From Levilactobacillus yonginensis (GTDB lineage: Bacteria; Bacillota; Bacilli; Lactobacillales; Lactobacillaceae), in assembly GCF_003946265.1 (NCBI RefSeq), contig NZ_RHNO01000009.1, positions 1-64,000 of the forward strand: a stretch of DNA of 64,000 bases, in the 5' to 3' direction. The notes under the pieces are model-generated. The model searched no databases. It was not told the DNA's origin and saw nothing but the letters and a program-made list of their open reading frames with translations. The position numbers were made by a program, and so were the translations under genes. This document shows, in pieces, positions 18,733-26,414 of this stretch. Each line of letters opens with the position of its first letter. Position 1 is the stretch's first letter.

Positions 18733-18980
18733 ACGTTGAGGAAAAAAGTAGCGAACGCAGCGATGCCCAGTGAGTCACGTCTAGTGGAAAGTGACCGTTT
18801 AGCGTAAGTGAAAATCATTTCCGAGTTCGATGCTGAATCAGTAGGCTATCGTGGTTGCCACCATTACTTGGCTAGCGGATGTTTGTCCGTGATGAGTGTG
18901 GTGGCGTATGCGACCACAAAAAAGGTGGTACCGTTCTACTCGTAGAGCCCTTTTCCCAGTATGGGAAGAGGGCTCTTTTT
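18733..18980 (+). ncRNA. T-box riboswitch, isoleucine specifier (ATC), upstream of brnQ
   Basis: Stem I contains the paired GAGTCAC / GTGAC arms. The specifier loop reads GTGAAA-ATC-A, giving ATC (Ile) at 18814-18816. The T-box core AAGGTGGTACCG, which pairs with an uncharged tRNA acceptor end, is at 18922-18933. A terminator follows (AGAGCCCTTTTCCC paired with 18963-18976, then five T). Uncharged tRNA-Ile should favour antitermination and raise BrnQ. The whole leader is duplicated before the next gene with a different specifier. Confidence 0.9.
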
Positions 18981-19013
18981 AACGTTAAGGGGAAAATGAG
19001 TGGAGGTTTCAAT

Positions 19014-20396
19014 ATGGAAAATAGTTCAGTTGCACCGCGTAGAAGTTTCAAACAGTTATTAGTGGTTAGTTCCCTGATTTTCGGGATGTTCTTTGGGTCC
19101 GGGAACCTCATTTTCCCCGTGCACCTGGGGCAAATGGCTGGTTCCAACTGGTTCGTCGCCGCTCTAGGGTTCGCCATCTCTGGCTCCCTGTTTCCATTGC
19201 TGGCCATCTTGGCCGTGGTCTTCACTAAGAGTGATGGCCTGTATGACCTTGCTAAGCCGGTTGGCCGCCACTACGCCGCCCTGTTCCTAGTCTTGGTCCA
19301 CTTAACTATCGGACCGTTCTTTGGTACTCCTCGGACCGCCGCTACGGCTTATGAAATGGCCGTTCAGCCATTCCTGCCTACCCGTTTCACCACGGTCGGG
19401 ATGTTAGTCTTCACGGGCCTGTTCTTCGCTGCCGCTTACGTGTTAGCGACTCATCAAAATAGCCTAGTCAAGGTGGTTGGTAAGTATTTGAACGCCTTCT
19501 TCTTAGCCATGTTAGCCGTCCTCTTCGTCGTCGCTTTCTTCAATCCAATGGGCAGCCTGCAACACACACCAACCGCCGCTTACCAAGCTAACGCCACTGT
19601 CAGTGGGTTGTTGGAAGGGTACAATACCGTTGATGCCGTTGCCCTGTTGGCTTTGAGTGTGACCTTTGTCCATGCCGTTCGTGGCCTGGGTTACCGGGAT
19701 CGTGAATTGACCAAGTTGACCGCCCATGCTGGGACGTTGAGTATCGTCTTAGAAATCGCTATCTACTTTGGTCTGGTCCTGCTGGGTGCTTTCAGTATGA
19801 GTCAGCTCAAACTCTCCGCTAACGGTGGGGTGGCTTTATCTGCCATTGTTGGTCATTACTTTAGTAACTTTGGGACGCTGTTCTTAGGGGTCTTAGTCAC
19901 GTTAGGGGTCTTCACAACAGCCTTAGGACTGGTCACTTCCTTTGCCCAAGATTTCCACAAGCTGTTCCCAAAAGTTAGTTACTTGAACTGGCTACGGGTC
20001 ACGACGTTCGTTTCCTTTGTCGTTGCGAACGCTGGGTTGAACGCCATCATCGCTTGGTCCTTACCAGTACTGATGCTGCTCTACCCACTCTCCTTAGCCT
20101 TGATCTTAGTTTCCCTGACGGTTTCCAAGCGGCCTTACGCCGGTTTGGTTTACAAACTGACAATTGCCTTCGCCGCCGTTCCCGCTGTCTTAGATATGTT
20201 AAACACCGCTCCCGCCGTTGTTTCCGGCTTTGGTCCAGTGGCCGCCGTACTTAGCTTCTATCACGCGGTCGTACCGTTCGCTAGCCTGGGATTAGGCTGG
20301 ATTGTGCCAACCTTGTTGGGCTTCGTCATCGGCTTTGTTTGGGGCCGTGTTCGGTGGGCTACTCAGTTGACCGTTCCCGACAGCAATCAACTATAA
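19014..20396 (+). CDS. brnQ: Branched-chain amino acid:cation symporter BrnQ, copy 1
   Basis: 460 residues, about 12 membrane segments, LIVCS family. It opens with the conserved VVSSLIFGMFFGSGNLIFPVH and has the GPFFGTPRTAATAYEM block typical of BrnQ. It imports Leu, Ile or Val with Na+ or H+. The start is the ATG eight bases after TGGAGG; longer upstream readings run into the T-box and are rejected. Copy 2, immediately downstream, is a close paralog with its own promoter and T-box, so the pair looks like a tandem duplication including the leader. The Ile T-box suggests this copy serves isoleucine supply. Confidence 0.93.
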   Translation: MENSSVAPRRSFKQLLVVSSLIFGMFFGSGNLIFPVHLGQMAGSNWFVAALGFAISGSLFPLLAILAVVFTKSDGLYDLAKPVGRHYAALFLVLVHLTIGPFFGTPRTAATAYEMAVQPFLPTRFTTVGMLVFTGLFFAAAYVLATHQNSLVKVVGKYLNAFFLAMLAVLFVVAFFNPMGSLQHTPTAAYQANATVSGLLEGYNTVDAVALLALSVTFVHAVRGLGYRDRELTKLTAHAGTLSIVLEIAIYFGLVLLGAFSMSQLKLSANGGVALSAIVGHYFSNFGTLFLGVLVTLGVFTTALGLVTSFAQDFHKLFPKVSYLNWLRVTTFVSFVVANAGLNAIIAWSLPVLMLLYPLSLALILVSLTVSKRPYAGLVYKLTIAFAAVPAVLDMLNTAPAVVSGFGPVAAVLSFYHAVVPFASLGLGWIVPTLLGFVIGFVWGRVRWATQLTVPDSNQL

Positions 20397-20429
20397 AATA
20401 AAAAATCTCATCTTTTTCTCATTTTATCA

Positions 20430-20458
20430 TTGTAATTTAAGAAAATAGTGACTATAAT
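20430..20458 (+). promoter_or_regulatory. Promoter of the second brnQ T-box transcript
   Basis: TTGTAA, 17 bp, TATAAT. It has the same architecture and spacing to the leader as the promoter of copy 1. Confidence 0.72.
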
Positions 20459-20477
20459 ACAAAACAATACTTAATAA

Positions 20478-20722
20478 ACGTTGAGGAAAAAAGTAGCACG
20501 CCCAGCGATGCCTAGGGAGTCACGGTAAGTGGAAAGTGACCGTCAAGGGTGCGTGAAAGTTACTTCTGAGTTCGGTGGTTGATAAGGCCATCGTGGGTGC
20601 CACCATTACATGGCTAGCGGATGTTCGTCCGCGATGAGTGTGGTGCGTCATTGGCCACAAAAAGGTGGTACCGTTCTACTTGTAGAGCCCTTTTCCCAGT
20701 ATGGGAAGAGGGCTCTTTTAAC
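20478..20722 (+). ncRNA. T-box riboswitch, valine specifier (GTT), upstream of brnQ copy 2
   Basis: It is highly similar to the previous leader. The specifier loop reads GTGAAA-GTT-A, giving GTT (Val) at 20559-20561, exactly aligned with ATC in the first leader. The T-box core AAGGTGGTACCG is at 20662-20673, and the terminator arms are 20684-20697 and 20703-20716. It should respond to uncharged tRNA-Val. Confidence 0.88.
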
Positions 20723-20761
20723 GTTCAAGAGTAAAAAATATAGAAACTGGAGGAATCAATT

Positions 20762-22147
20762 ATGGAAGAACTTGCAGCAACACCAAAGAAAAATATGGGG
20801 CAATTACTCGTCGTCAGTTCTTTAATCTTCGGCATGTTCTTTGGCTCAGGTAACCTGATTTTTCCAGTTCACTTGGGGCAAATGGCCGGGTCAAACTGGT
20901 TCATGGCCGCATTTGGGTTCGCAATCTCTGGGTCACTTTTCCCATTGTTGGCTATCCTGGCCGTGGTAGTTACCAAGAGTGATGGCCTCTTAGACCTTGC
21001 CCGCCCAGTTGGCCGTCACTACGCCGCCATGTTCTTGATTTTGGTTCACTTGACCATTGGGCCATTCTTCGCAACGCCCCGGACGGCTGCGACAGCTTAC
21101 CAAATGGCCGTTGAACCCTTTATTCCAAAAAGCTTTTCCACGATTGGGATGCTCCTATTCACTGGATTATTCTTCGCCATTGCGTACCTGGCAGCGATGC
21201 ATCAGGGGGCCTTACTCAAAATTGTCGGGAAGTACCTGAACGTGGGTTTCTTAGCCTTACTTGCCATTATTTTTCTGATTGCTTTTATCAAGCCGATGGG
21301 GAATTTATCCCAAGCACCAACAGCGACCTACCAAGCTAACGCCACGATTGGTGGCATGCTTGAAGGGTACAATACCTTGGACGCTGTGGCACTCTTAGCC
21401 TTGAGCGTTACCTTGATTCACGCAATTCGTGGTCTCGGATATCGGGGGCGTGACCTGACGAAATTAACCGCTAAGGCGGGGATCCTCAGTATTTCACTAG
21501 AAGTTATCATTTACTTTGGTTTAGTTTTGCTGGGCGCCATGAGCATGAGTGAATTAAAGCTTTCCGCCAACGGTGGGGTGGCGCTTTCCCAGATTGTGGG
21601 TCATTACTTTAGCAACGTTGGGACGTTATTGTTAGGTGCTCTGGTAACGTTGGGTGTGTTGACGACCGCGATTGGCCTGATTTCTTCTTTCGCCCAGGAT
21701 TTCCACAAGTTATTCTCTAAGATTAGTTACCGGACTTGGTTGCGGGTCACCACGATTCTTTCCTTCTGCGTGGCCAATGCCGGGTTGGATACCATTATCA
21801 GCTGGTCACTCCCGATTCTCATGCTGATGTACCCGTTGTCCTTAGCTTTGATTCTCTTGTCTCTGACCGTTTCCAAACGGCCGTACGCGGGCATTGTTTA
21901 CAAGGTAACGATTGGTTTTACGGTTCTACCGGCCATCTTAGATATGTTGGCCAACTCACCAGCTGTTATCACCAGTTTCGGTCCAATTCAGAGCCTGTTG
22001 GCGTTTTACCACGGGGTGATTCCGTTCGCTAGCATTGGTCTGGGTTGGCTGGTTCCAACCTTCATTGGTTTCGGCATTGGGCTGCTGTGGGGCCATCTTC
22101 GTTGGGCAAGCCAGCGGGGAACAGTTCCCGAAAGCGACCGGCTGTAG
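20762..22147 (+). CDS. brnQ: Branched-chain amino acid:cation symporter BrnQ, copy 2
   Basis: 461 residues, LIVCS family, clearly a paralog of the preceding gene along its whole length (for example GSGNLIFPVHLGQMAGSNWF in both). About 12 membrane segments. The start is set by GGAGG eight bases before the ATG. The valine T-box argues that this copy answers valine shortage. A weak hairpin with GGCTTTTTC follows at about 22165-22190 and may terminate it. Confidence 0.93.
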   Translation: MEELAATPKKNMGQLLVVSSLIFGMFFGSGNLIFPVHLGQMAGSNWFMAAFGFAISGSLFPLLAILAVVVTKSDGLLDLARPVGRHYAAMFLILVHLTIGPFFATPRTAATAYQMAVEPFIPKSFSTIGMLLFTGLFFAIAYLAAMHQGALLKIVGKYLNVGFLALLAIIFLIAFIKPMGNLSQAPTATYQANATIGGMLEGYNTLDAVALLALSVTLIHAIRGLGYRGRDLTKLTAKAGILSISLEVIIYFGLVLLGAMSMSELKLSANGGVALSQIVGHYFSNVGTLLLGALVTLGVLTTAIGLISSFAQDFHKLFSKISYRTWLRVTTILSFCVANAGLDTIISWSLPILMLMYPLSLALILLSLTVSKRPYAGIVYKVTIGFTVLPAILDMLANSPAVITSFGPIQSLLAFYHGVIPFASIGLGWLVPTFIGFGIGLLWGHLRWASQRGTVPESDRL

Positions 22148-22238
22148 TCATGTATCCGAGAAAAGTCACGGCCGATGGTCGGGGCTTTTTCTTCGGTTCC
22201 AAACGGGTTATGATTGACTATAAAAGGGGGGACTTCTC

Positions 22239-23564
22239 GTGGAACAAGAATCGTTGTTTTCAAATAATCGGCAGAATTCGCCATTGGCTAGTCGGGTTCG
22301 ACCACACACCCTCGCACAATTCGTGGGTCAAACGCACTTGCTGGGAACGGGTAAGATTTTACGAGAATTGATTGAAAATGATCAAGTATCGTCGATGATC
22401 TTTTGGGGGCCACCGGGTGTCGGTAAGACCACGTTGGCTGAAATCATTGCCCGCCAAACCCAGGCAAAATTTTTGAGCTTCAGTGCCGTTGATAGCAGTA
22501 TCAGTAAGATTAAAAAGATTATGCACCAAGCCGAAGACGACCGTGAAATCGGGGAACAGACGATTGTATTTGTTGATGAAATTCACCGATTTAATAAAGC
22601 ACAACAGGATGCCTTTCTCCCATATGTGGAGCGCGGCAGTATTATTCTAATTGGTGCGACGACGGAAAATCCTTCATTTGAAGTGAATTCGGCGCTACTT
22701 TCACGGTGTAAGGTCTTCGTCTTAAAGGGCTTAGAGACCGCGGACATTGAGGCGCTATTAACCAACGCCTTAAAGAATCCCGCGGGATTTGACGTCCAGG
22801 TCAAGATTGGTGCTGATGAGTTACACGCCATTGCGGAATTTGCCAATGGCGATGCGCGGACGGCCTTGAACACACTAGAAATGGCCGTACTAAATGGGGA
22901 CAAGCAGGGTGATCAAGTGACGATCACTATGGATGATTTAAAACAACTGATCAGCCAAAAATTTGTCCTATACGATAAAACAGGTGAAGAGCACTACAAT
23001 ATCATTTCGGCGCTACATAAATCGATGCGAAATTCTGACGTCGATGCGGCTATTTACTGGTTGTCCCGGATGTTAGAGGGCGGCGAGGATCCGTTATACA
23101 TTGCCCGTCGCTTAGTGCGGTTCGCCAGTGAGGACATCGGCCTGGCGGATACGAATGCGCTGAACATTGCGGTAAACGTCTTTCAGGCTTGTCAGTTCTT
23201 AGGAATGCCAGAGTGTGACGTCCATTTGGTCGAGGCCGTGAGTTACCTGTCCTTGGCTCCCAAGTCGAATGCGCTATATAAGGCACGGCTGGCTGCTGAG
23301 AAGGATGTGAAAGAGACCCGTGATGAACCGGTTCCACTGCAGATTCGTAACGCGCCAACGAAATTGATGAAGGATCTAGGGTACGGTAAAGATTATGAGT
23401 ATGCTCACTCCACGAAGGATAAATTGACTGAAATGGAGACGATGCCGCCAGGACTTCGTGGCCACGTGTACTATGAACCCACGGAACAGGGGCGCGAGGG
23501 GCGCTTCAAGGAACGATTGGCGTACATTAAGCGGTGGCATCAAGAGCATCGGTCATCAGATTAA
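22239..23564 (+). CDS. rarA: Replication-associated recombination ATPase RarA (MgsA)
   Basis: 441 residues. The clamp-loader-like AAA+ domain has Walker A FWGPPGVGKTTLAE (about 51-64), Walker B IVFVDEIHRFNKAQQDAFLP, sensor 1 IGATTENPSFE and an Arg-finger region ALLSRCKVF. The C-terminal tetramerisation part has MLEGGEDPLYIARRLVRFASEDIGLAD, a RarA hallmark. RarA acts at stalled replication forks. The start is GTG, preceded by AGGGGGG. It is convergent with the DUF805 gene. Confidence 0.95.
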   Translation: MEQESLFSNNRQNSPLASRVRPHTLAQFVGQTHLLGTGKILRELIENDQVSSMIFWGPPGVGKTTLAEIIARQTQAKFLSFSAVDSSISKIKKIMHQAEDDREIGEQTIVFVDEIHRFNKAQQDAFLPYVERGSIILIGATTENPSFEVNSALLSRCKVFVLKGLETADIEALLTNALKNPAGFDVQVKIGADELHAIAEFANGDARTALNTLEMAVLNGDKQGDQVTITMDDLKQLISQKFVLYDKTGEEHYNIISALHKSMRNSDVDAAIYWLSRMLEGGEDPLYIARRLVRFASEDIGLADTNALNIAVNVFQACQFLGMPECDVHLVEAVSYLSLAPKSNALYKARLAAEKDVKETRDEPVPLQIRNAPTKLMKDLGYGKDYEYAHSTKDKLTEMETMPPGLRGHVYYEPTEQGREGRFKERLAYIKRWHQEHRSSD

Positions 23565-23569
23565 TGGGT

Positions 23570-23600
23570 AACCGGCAGGCGACTACTTGCCGGTTTTTTG
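23570..23600. terminator. Terminator between rarA and the DUF805 gene
   Basis: AACCGGCA pairs with TGCCGGTT followed by TTTTG. It overlaps the last codons of the leftward gene. Confidence 0.75.
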
Positions 23601-24125
23601 AATGTAGCGATTGTGTTGTTGGCGCGAAGGTTCACATAAAATAAGGAGGAAAATCAGACTTCCCAACGGAATCAAATTGATCAACCACAAACGACCACTA
23701 TGGCCGGTATCGTGTAGGCGGCGAACCTGGGCCGTAATGTTACCGGCAATCACAATGGCCAACAAAATCAGCAATGGAGCGGCGGTTAGGAGACTCGTCT
23801 CTTCACCCAAGCGGCGAAAACTGCCAAAGCTAATAATGGCTAAGAAGCCTAACACCATTTCTACCAAGCTGATACCAACGGTCGACCACCAGAAGTCAGC
23901 ACGACCCATATGACCTGTTAAATTGCCTAAGTTCCGGCAAAAAAGGACGCTAGATGTGACTAGGTCTGGGGCGGTCGTTTCGTTATAAGGTCGGTCGGGA
24001 TGGTCGTCTATTGGCGAATATGAGAACGCATCGATGCCCTGTGCCGTTTGACAGTAATGGCAGAAGTTGGCGCCTAAAGGAATAGGTTTCCCACATTTGA
24101 TACAGGTACTCTTGTAGTTCTCCAT
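23583..24125 (-). CDS. Zinc-ribbon plus DUF805 membrane protein
   Basis: 180 residues. The N-terminus is a zinc ribbon (CIKCGKPIPLGANFCHYC, two CxxC knuckles). From about residue 70 a DUF805 domain follows, with four hydrophobic stretches and the typical GRADFWW start and VRRLHDTGHSGRLWL motif. Function is unknown; DUF805 proteins are small inner-membrane proteins. The start is preceded by CAGGGGGT. The gene is convergent with rarA. Confidence 0.85.
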   Translation of the reverse strand: MENYKSTCIKCGKPIPLGANFCHYCQTAQGIDAFSYSPIDDHPDRPYNETTAPDLVTSSVLFCRNLGNLTGHMGRADFWWSTVGISLVEMVLGFLAIISFGSFRRLGEETSLLTAAPLLILLAIVIAGNITAQVRRLHDTGHSGRLWLINLIPLGSLIFLLILCEPSRQQHNRYIQKTGK

Positions 24126-24445
24126 CGATGATTGACCCCCTGTGAGTTTACATTTGATAATGACCGACTAGCTTTTCAGGAATTAAGCTGTTAAGATTCA
24201 TCATAGCGGTTAGCCGTTGGAATAGCTATGACTTTCTGCCGTCAGGGATAAATCCGCTATAAAATGGTTAATACTGGCCGGATGATATGACAAATATAAT
24301 AGACCGTAATTGGCAATTAGGGGGTAGCGTAACAGACTGGTACAGTAGGAAAACTAGCGACATTTAAAAGTCTGGTTTTCCAAAGAAAAGGTGTAGAATA
24401 GTACCACCAATATCATTTGTTTAATAATTAGAGGAGGTCTCATCG
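24126..24445. other. Intergenic region upstream of arsC
   Basis: It must contain the divergent promoters of the DUF805 gene and arsC. A hairpin with GGAAAAC / GTTTTCC arms lies at 24348-24381 without a T-tract. TAGAAT at 24394-24399 could be the arsC -10, but no -35 is evident. Nothing else is recognised. Confidence 0.4.
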
Positions 24446-24868
24446 ATGACCCAATTATACTTTCTGTGCACGGGTAATTCATGTCGGAGTCAAATGGCAG
24501 AGGGGTTTGCCCGTCAGCTCGCACCGAAGACCTGGCAGGTAGCTAGTGCGGGGGTGGAGCAACACGGTCTGAATCCGTTAGCGGTAAAGGTCATGGCCGA
24601 GTGTGATATCGATATTTCGCAGCAACAGTCTAAGTTGATTGATCCTGAGTATCTCAACCAGAGCGATATTGTCGTGACACTCTGTGGGGATGCCCGTGAC
24701 CGTTGCCCAGTTACGCCACCAACCGTCAAAAAGTTACATTGGCCGCTTCCAGATCCGGCGCAGGCAACGGGCAGCACCGAGGAGGTCCTCGACGTATTCC
24801 GAGAAGTTCGCGATGAGATTCAGACCAAAGTAGCGCAGTTGATCACCACCCTGCAAACGACTGATTAG
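24446..24868 (+). CDS. arsC: Thioredoxin-coupled arsenate reductase ArsC / LMW phosphatase fold
   Basis: 140 residues. The P-loop is [13 protein letters not shown] with Cys8, Cys13 and Arg14, and the redox pair is Cys80 and Cys87 in [11 protein letters not shown]. This matches the Cys10-Cys82-Cys89 relay of the plasmid pI258-type ArsC with a constant offset of two, which separates it from ordinary low-molecular-weight tyrosine phosphatases. It reduces arsenate to arsenite. No arsR, arsB or acr3 gene is adjacent, so the exporter must be elsewhere. The ribosome site is GAGGAGG. Confidence 0.9.
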   Translation: MTQLYFLCTGNSCRSQMAEGFARQLAPKTWQVASAGVEQHGLNPLAVKVMAECDIDISQQQSKLIDPEYLNQSDIVVTLCGDARDRCPVTPPTVKKLHWPLPDPAQATGSTEEVLDVFREVRDEIQTKVAQLITTLQTTD

Positions 24869-24892
24869 AAAATTAATGTACGACCAAAATAT

Positions 24893-24926
24893 GGAGCTGC
24901 CCAGCAAATCTGCGGGCGGCTCCTTT
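24893..24926 (+). terminator. arsC terminator
   Basis: GGAGCTGCCC pairs with GGGCGGCTCC (one G-T pair), followed by TTTC. Confidence 0.65.
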
Positions 24927-24987
24927 CAATCGTTAACTAAGTTGGCCAACAACTTCCGGGGAAACGGAACAAATTTCGGTAAAACGG

Positions 24988-25067
24988 TTGAATTTTGATT
25001 GTACATAAGCGATACTGGGGTTAGTTGGTTCACTGAACCATGATGAAAAATATTGTTACCGCTTGCA
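24988..25067 (+). promoter_or_regulatory. xylR promoter with candidate XylR operator and cre-like site
   Basis: TTGAAT (24988-24993), 17 bp, GATACT (25011-25016). Over the expected start lies TTAGTTGGTTCACTGAACCA (25021-25040), resembling the xyl operators downstream and suggesting autoregulation. TGTTACCGCTTGCA (25054-25067) is a cre-like CcpA site. About 100 bp of leader follow before xylR. Confidence 0.6.
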
Positions 25068-25175
25068 ACGTCGATTTAATCGCGGAAGTGTGACTGAACG
25101 GTTGGTTGGTTTTTCAATAAGACTAACTTGGGGCGGCAATGAGGAACGGTTATCGTTTTTGAGGAGGGAATTTAA

Positions 25176-26360
25176 ATGGTTCGACGTAGTATGAATCGAA
25201 ATCAGTTGCATGACCAGAACCTGAAGTTTGTCCTGCAACAGATTTTCAACAATCACCCAACCTCGCGGATTGAAATTTCTCACCAGCTTAACCTGAATAA
25301 GTCCACGGTCTCATCGTTGTACAATACCCTGATGGCCGAAGGTTACTTAACAGAACTAGGCTTGGGGGAGGCGTCAACCGCTGGTGGGCGGAAACCAACC
25401 TTGGTTGAGATCAACAATAGCTACGGCTACACGTTGACGTTTGATCTGGGCTACCGGCACCTGCACGCACTCGCAACTTGGCTCGACGGGAGTGTCTGGA
25501 AGTATGACCGGATCGATACCAAGGGCCAGTCAATTCACGAAATGGTCGACCGCATCAATCAATACATCACGGATCTACAACGCGAAGATACTAGCAGTAA
25601 TGGGTTGCTTGGCATCTGCTTCTCCATCCACGGAATCGTCTTCAACAACCAAGTGAAGACGTCACCATTTATTGATATGGATGGGGTAAACCTGGAACAG
25701 GTCTTCTCCACGGCCTACCAGGTGCCCGTGGTTTTGGAAAACGAAGCCAACCTGTCCGCTATTTATGAACGGGACTTTAACGGTGCCCGCCAGCTCAATA
25801 GTACGGTGACCGTCAGTATCCATAGAGGGATCGGTGCCGGGATTATCTTGCACCGCGACCTCTTCCGTGGGGAACACGGGGATGCTGGTGAAATCGGTCA
25901 GACCATCGCAGATATTCAGATGGATGCCGCGGATTCACCACATCCCGTGCACGCCGAAGATATTGGCTCAGAAGACGCCATTATCCAACGGATTGAGGAC
26001 TTGAAGGGCGTCGACAATTTGGACCGAGCGGCCATCGTGAAGTTATATCGGGAACGGGATCCGGAAACAATGATGACATTGGCTAACTTTGCTGCCGCCA
26101 TTGGGGGAATGCTCTACAATTTGATGCGTTCGTTGGATCCTGATGCGTTCTTCCTGAACTCACCGTTGGTTGAGGAGTTGCCAGAGCTATTGACCCAGAT
26201 TCGCGCCATTTTTGCGAACTTAGCACAGGTAGAAATGAGTATTGAGTTAACAAAGAATGCCCGTTTAGCCACGGTATTAGGTGGTTGCTCACTGATTACC
26301 CACCGGGTGTTAGGTCTGGATCACTTTGAATTAAACTTTGAACGGCCAGATGCCGAATAA
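25176..26360 (+). CDS. xylR: ROK-family xylose repressor XylR
   Basis: 394 residues. The N-terminal winged HTH (HPTSRIEISHQLNLNKSTVSSLYNTLMAEGYL) is followed by a ROK sugar-kinase-like domain with LTFDLGY, VPVVLENEANLSAIYE, HRGIGAGIILH and a degenerate zinc/sugar region HGDAGEIGQ. The Cys cluster of catalytic ROK kinases is absent, as expected for a regulator. It represses xyl genes and is released by xylose. The start follows GAGGAGGG by eight bases. The divergence of function from other ROK regulators is settled by context: four candidate operators lie in this window at xylA, xylT1, xylT2 and its own promoter. Confidence 0.9.
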   Translation: MVRRSMNRNQLHDQNLKFVLQQIFNNHPTSRIEISHQLNLNKSTVSSLYNTLMAEGYLTELGLGEASTAGGRKPTLVEINNSYGYTLTFDLGYRHLHALATWLDGSVWKYDRIDTKGQSIHEMVDRINQYITDLQREDTSSNGLLGICFSIHGIVFNNQVKTSPFIDMDGVNLEQVFSTAYQVPVVLENEANLSAIYERDFNGARQLNSTVTVSIHRGIGAGIILHRDLFRGEHGDAGEIGQTIADIQMDAADSPHPVHAEDIGSEDAIIQRIEDLKGVDNLDRAAIVKLYRERDPETMMTLANFAAAIGGMLYNLMRSLDPDAFFLNSPLVEELPELLTQIRAIFANLAQVEMSIELTKNARLATVLGGCSLITHRVLGLDHFELNFERPDAE

Positions 26361-26365
26361 AATTA

Positions 26366-26412
26366 GACATGTAAAAAGACGTGCAGAATTGCACGTCTTT
26401 TTACATGTCATG
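26366..26412. terminator. Bidirectional terminator between xylR and the LPXTG adhesin
   Basis: Perfect 20-bp arms 26366-26385 and 26390-26409 with a GAAT loop. A5 and T5 tracts lie inside the stem, so it works on either strand. Confidence 0.85.
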
Positions 26413-26414
26413 AG

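Noticed and set aside
18879-19013. N-terminal extension of brnQ copy 1 back into the leader
   Set aside because: It runs through the T-box and its terminator; the ATG at 19014 has a strong ribosome site.
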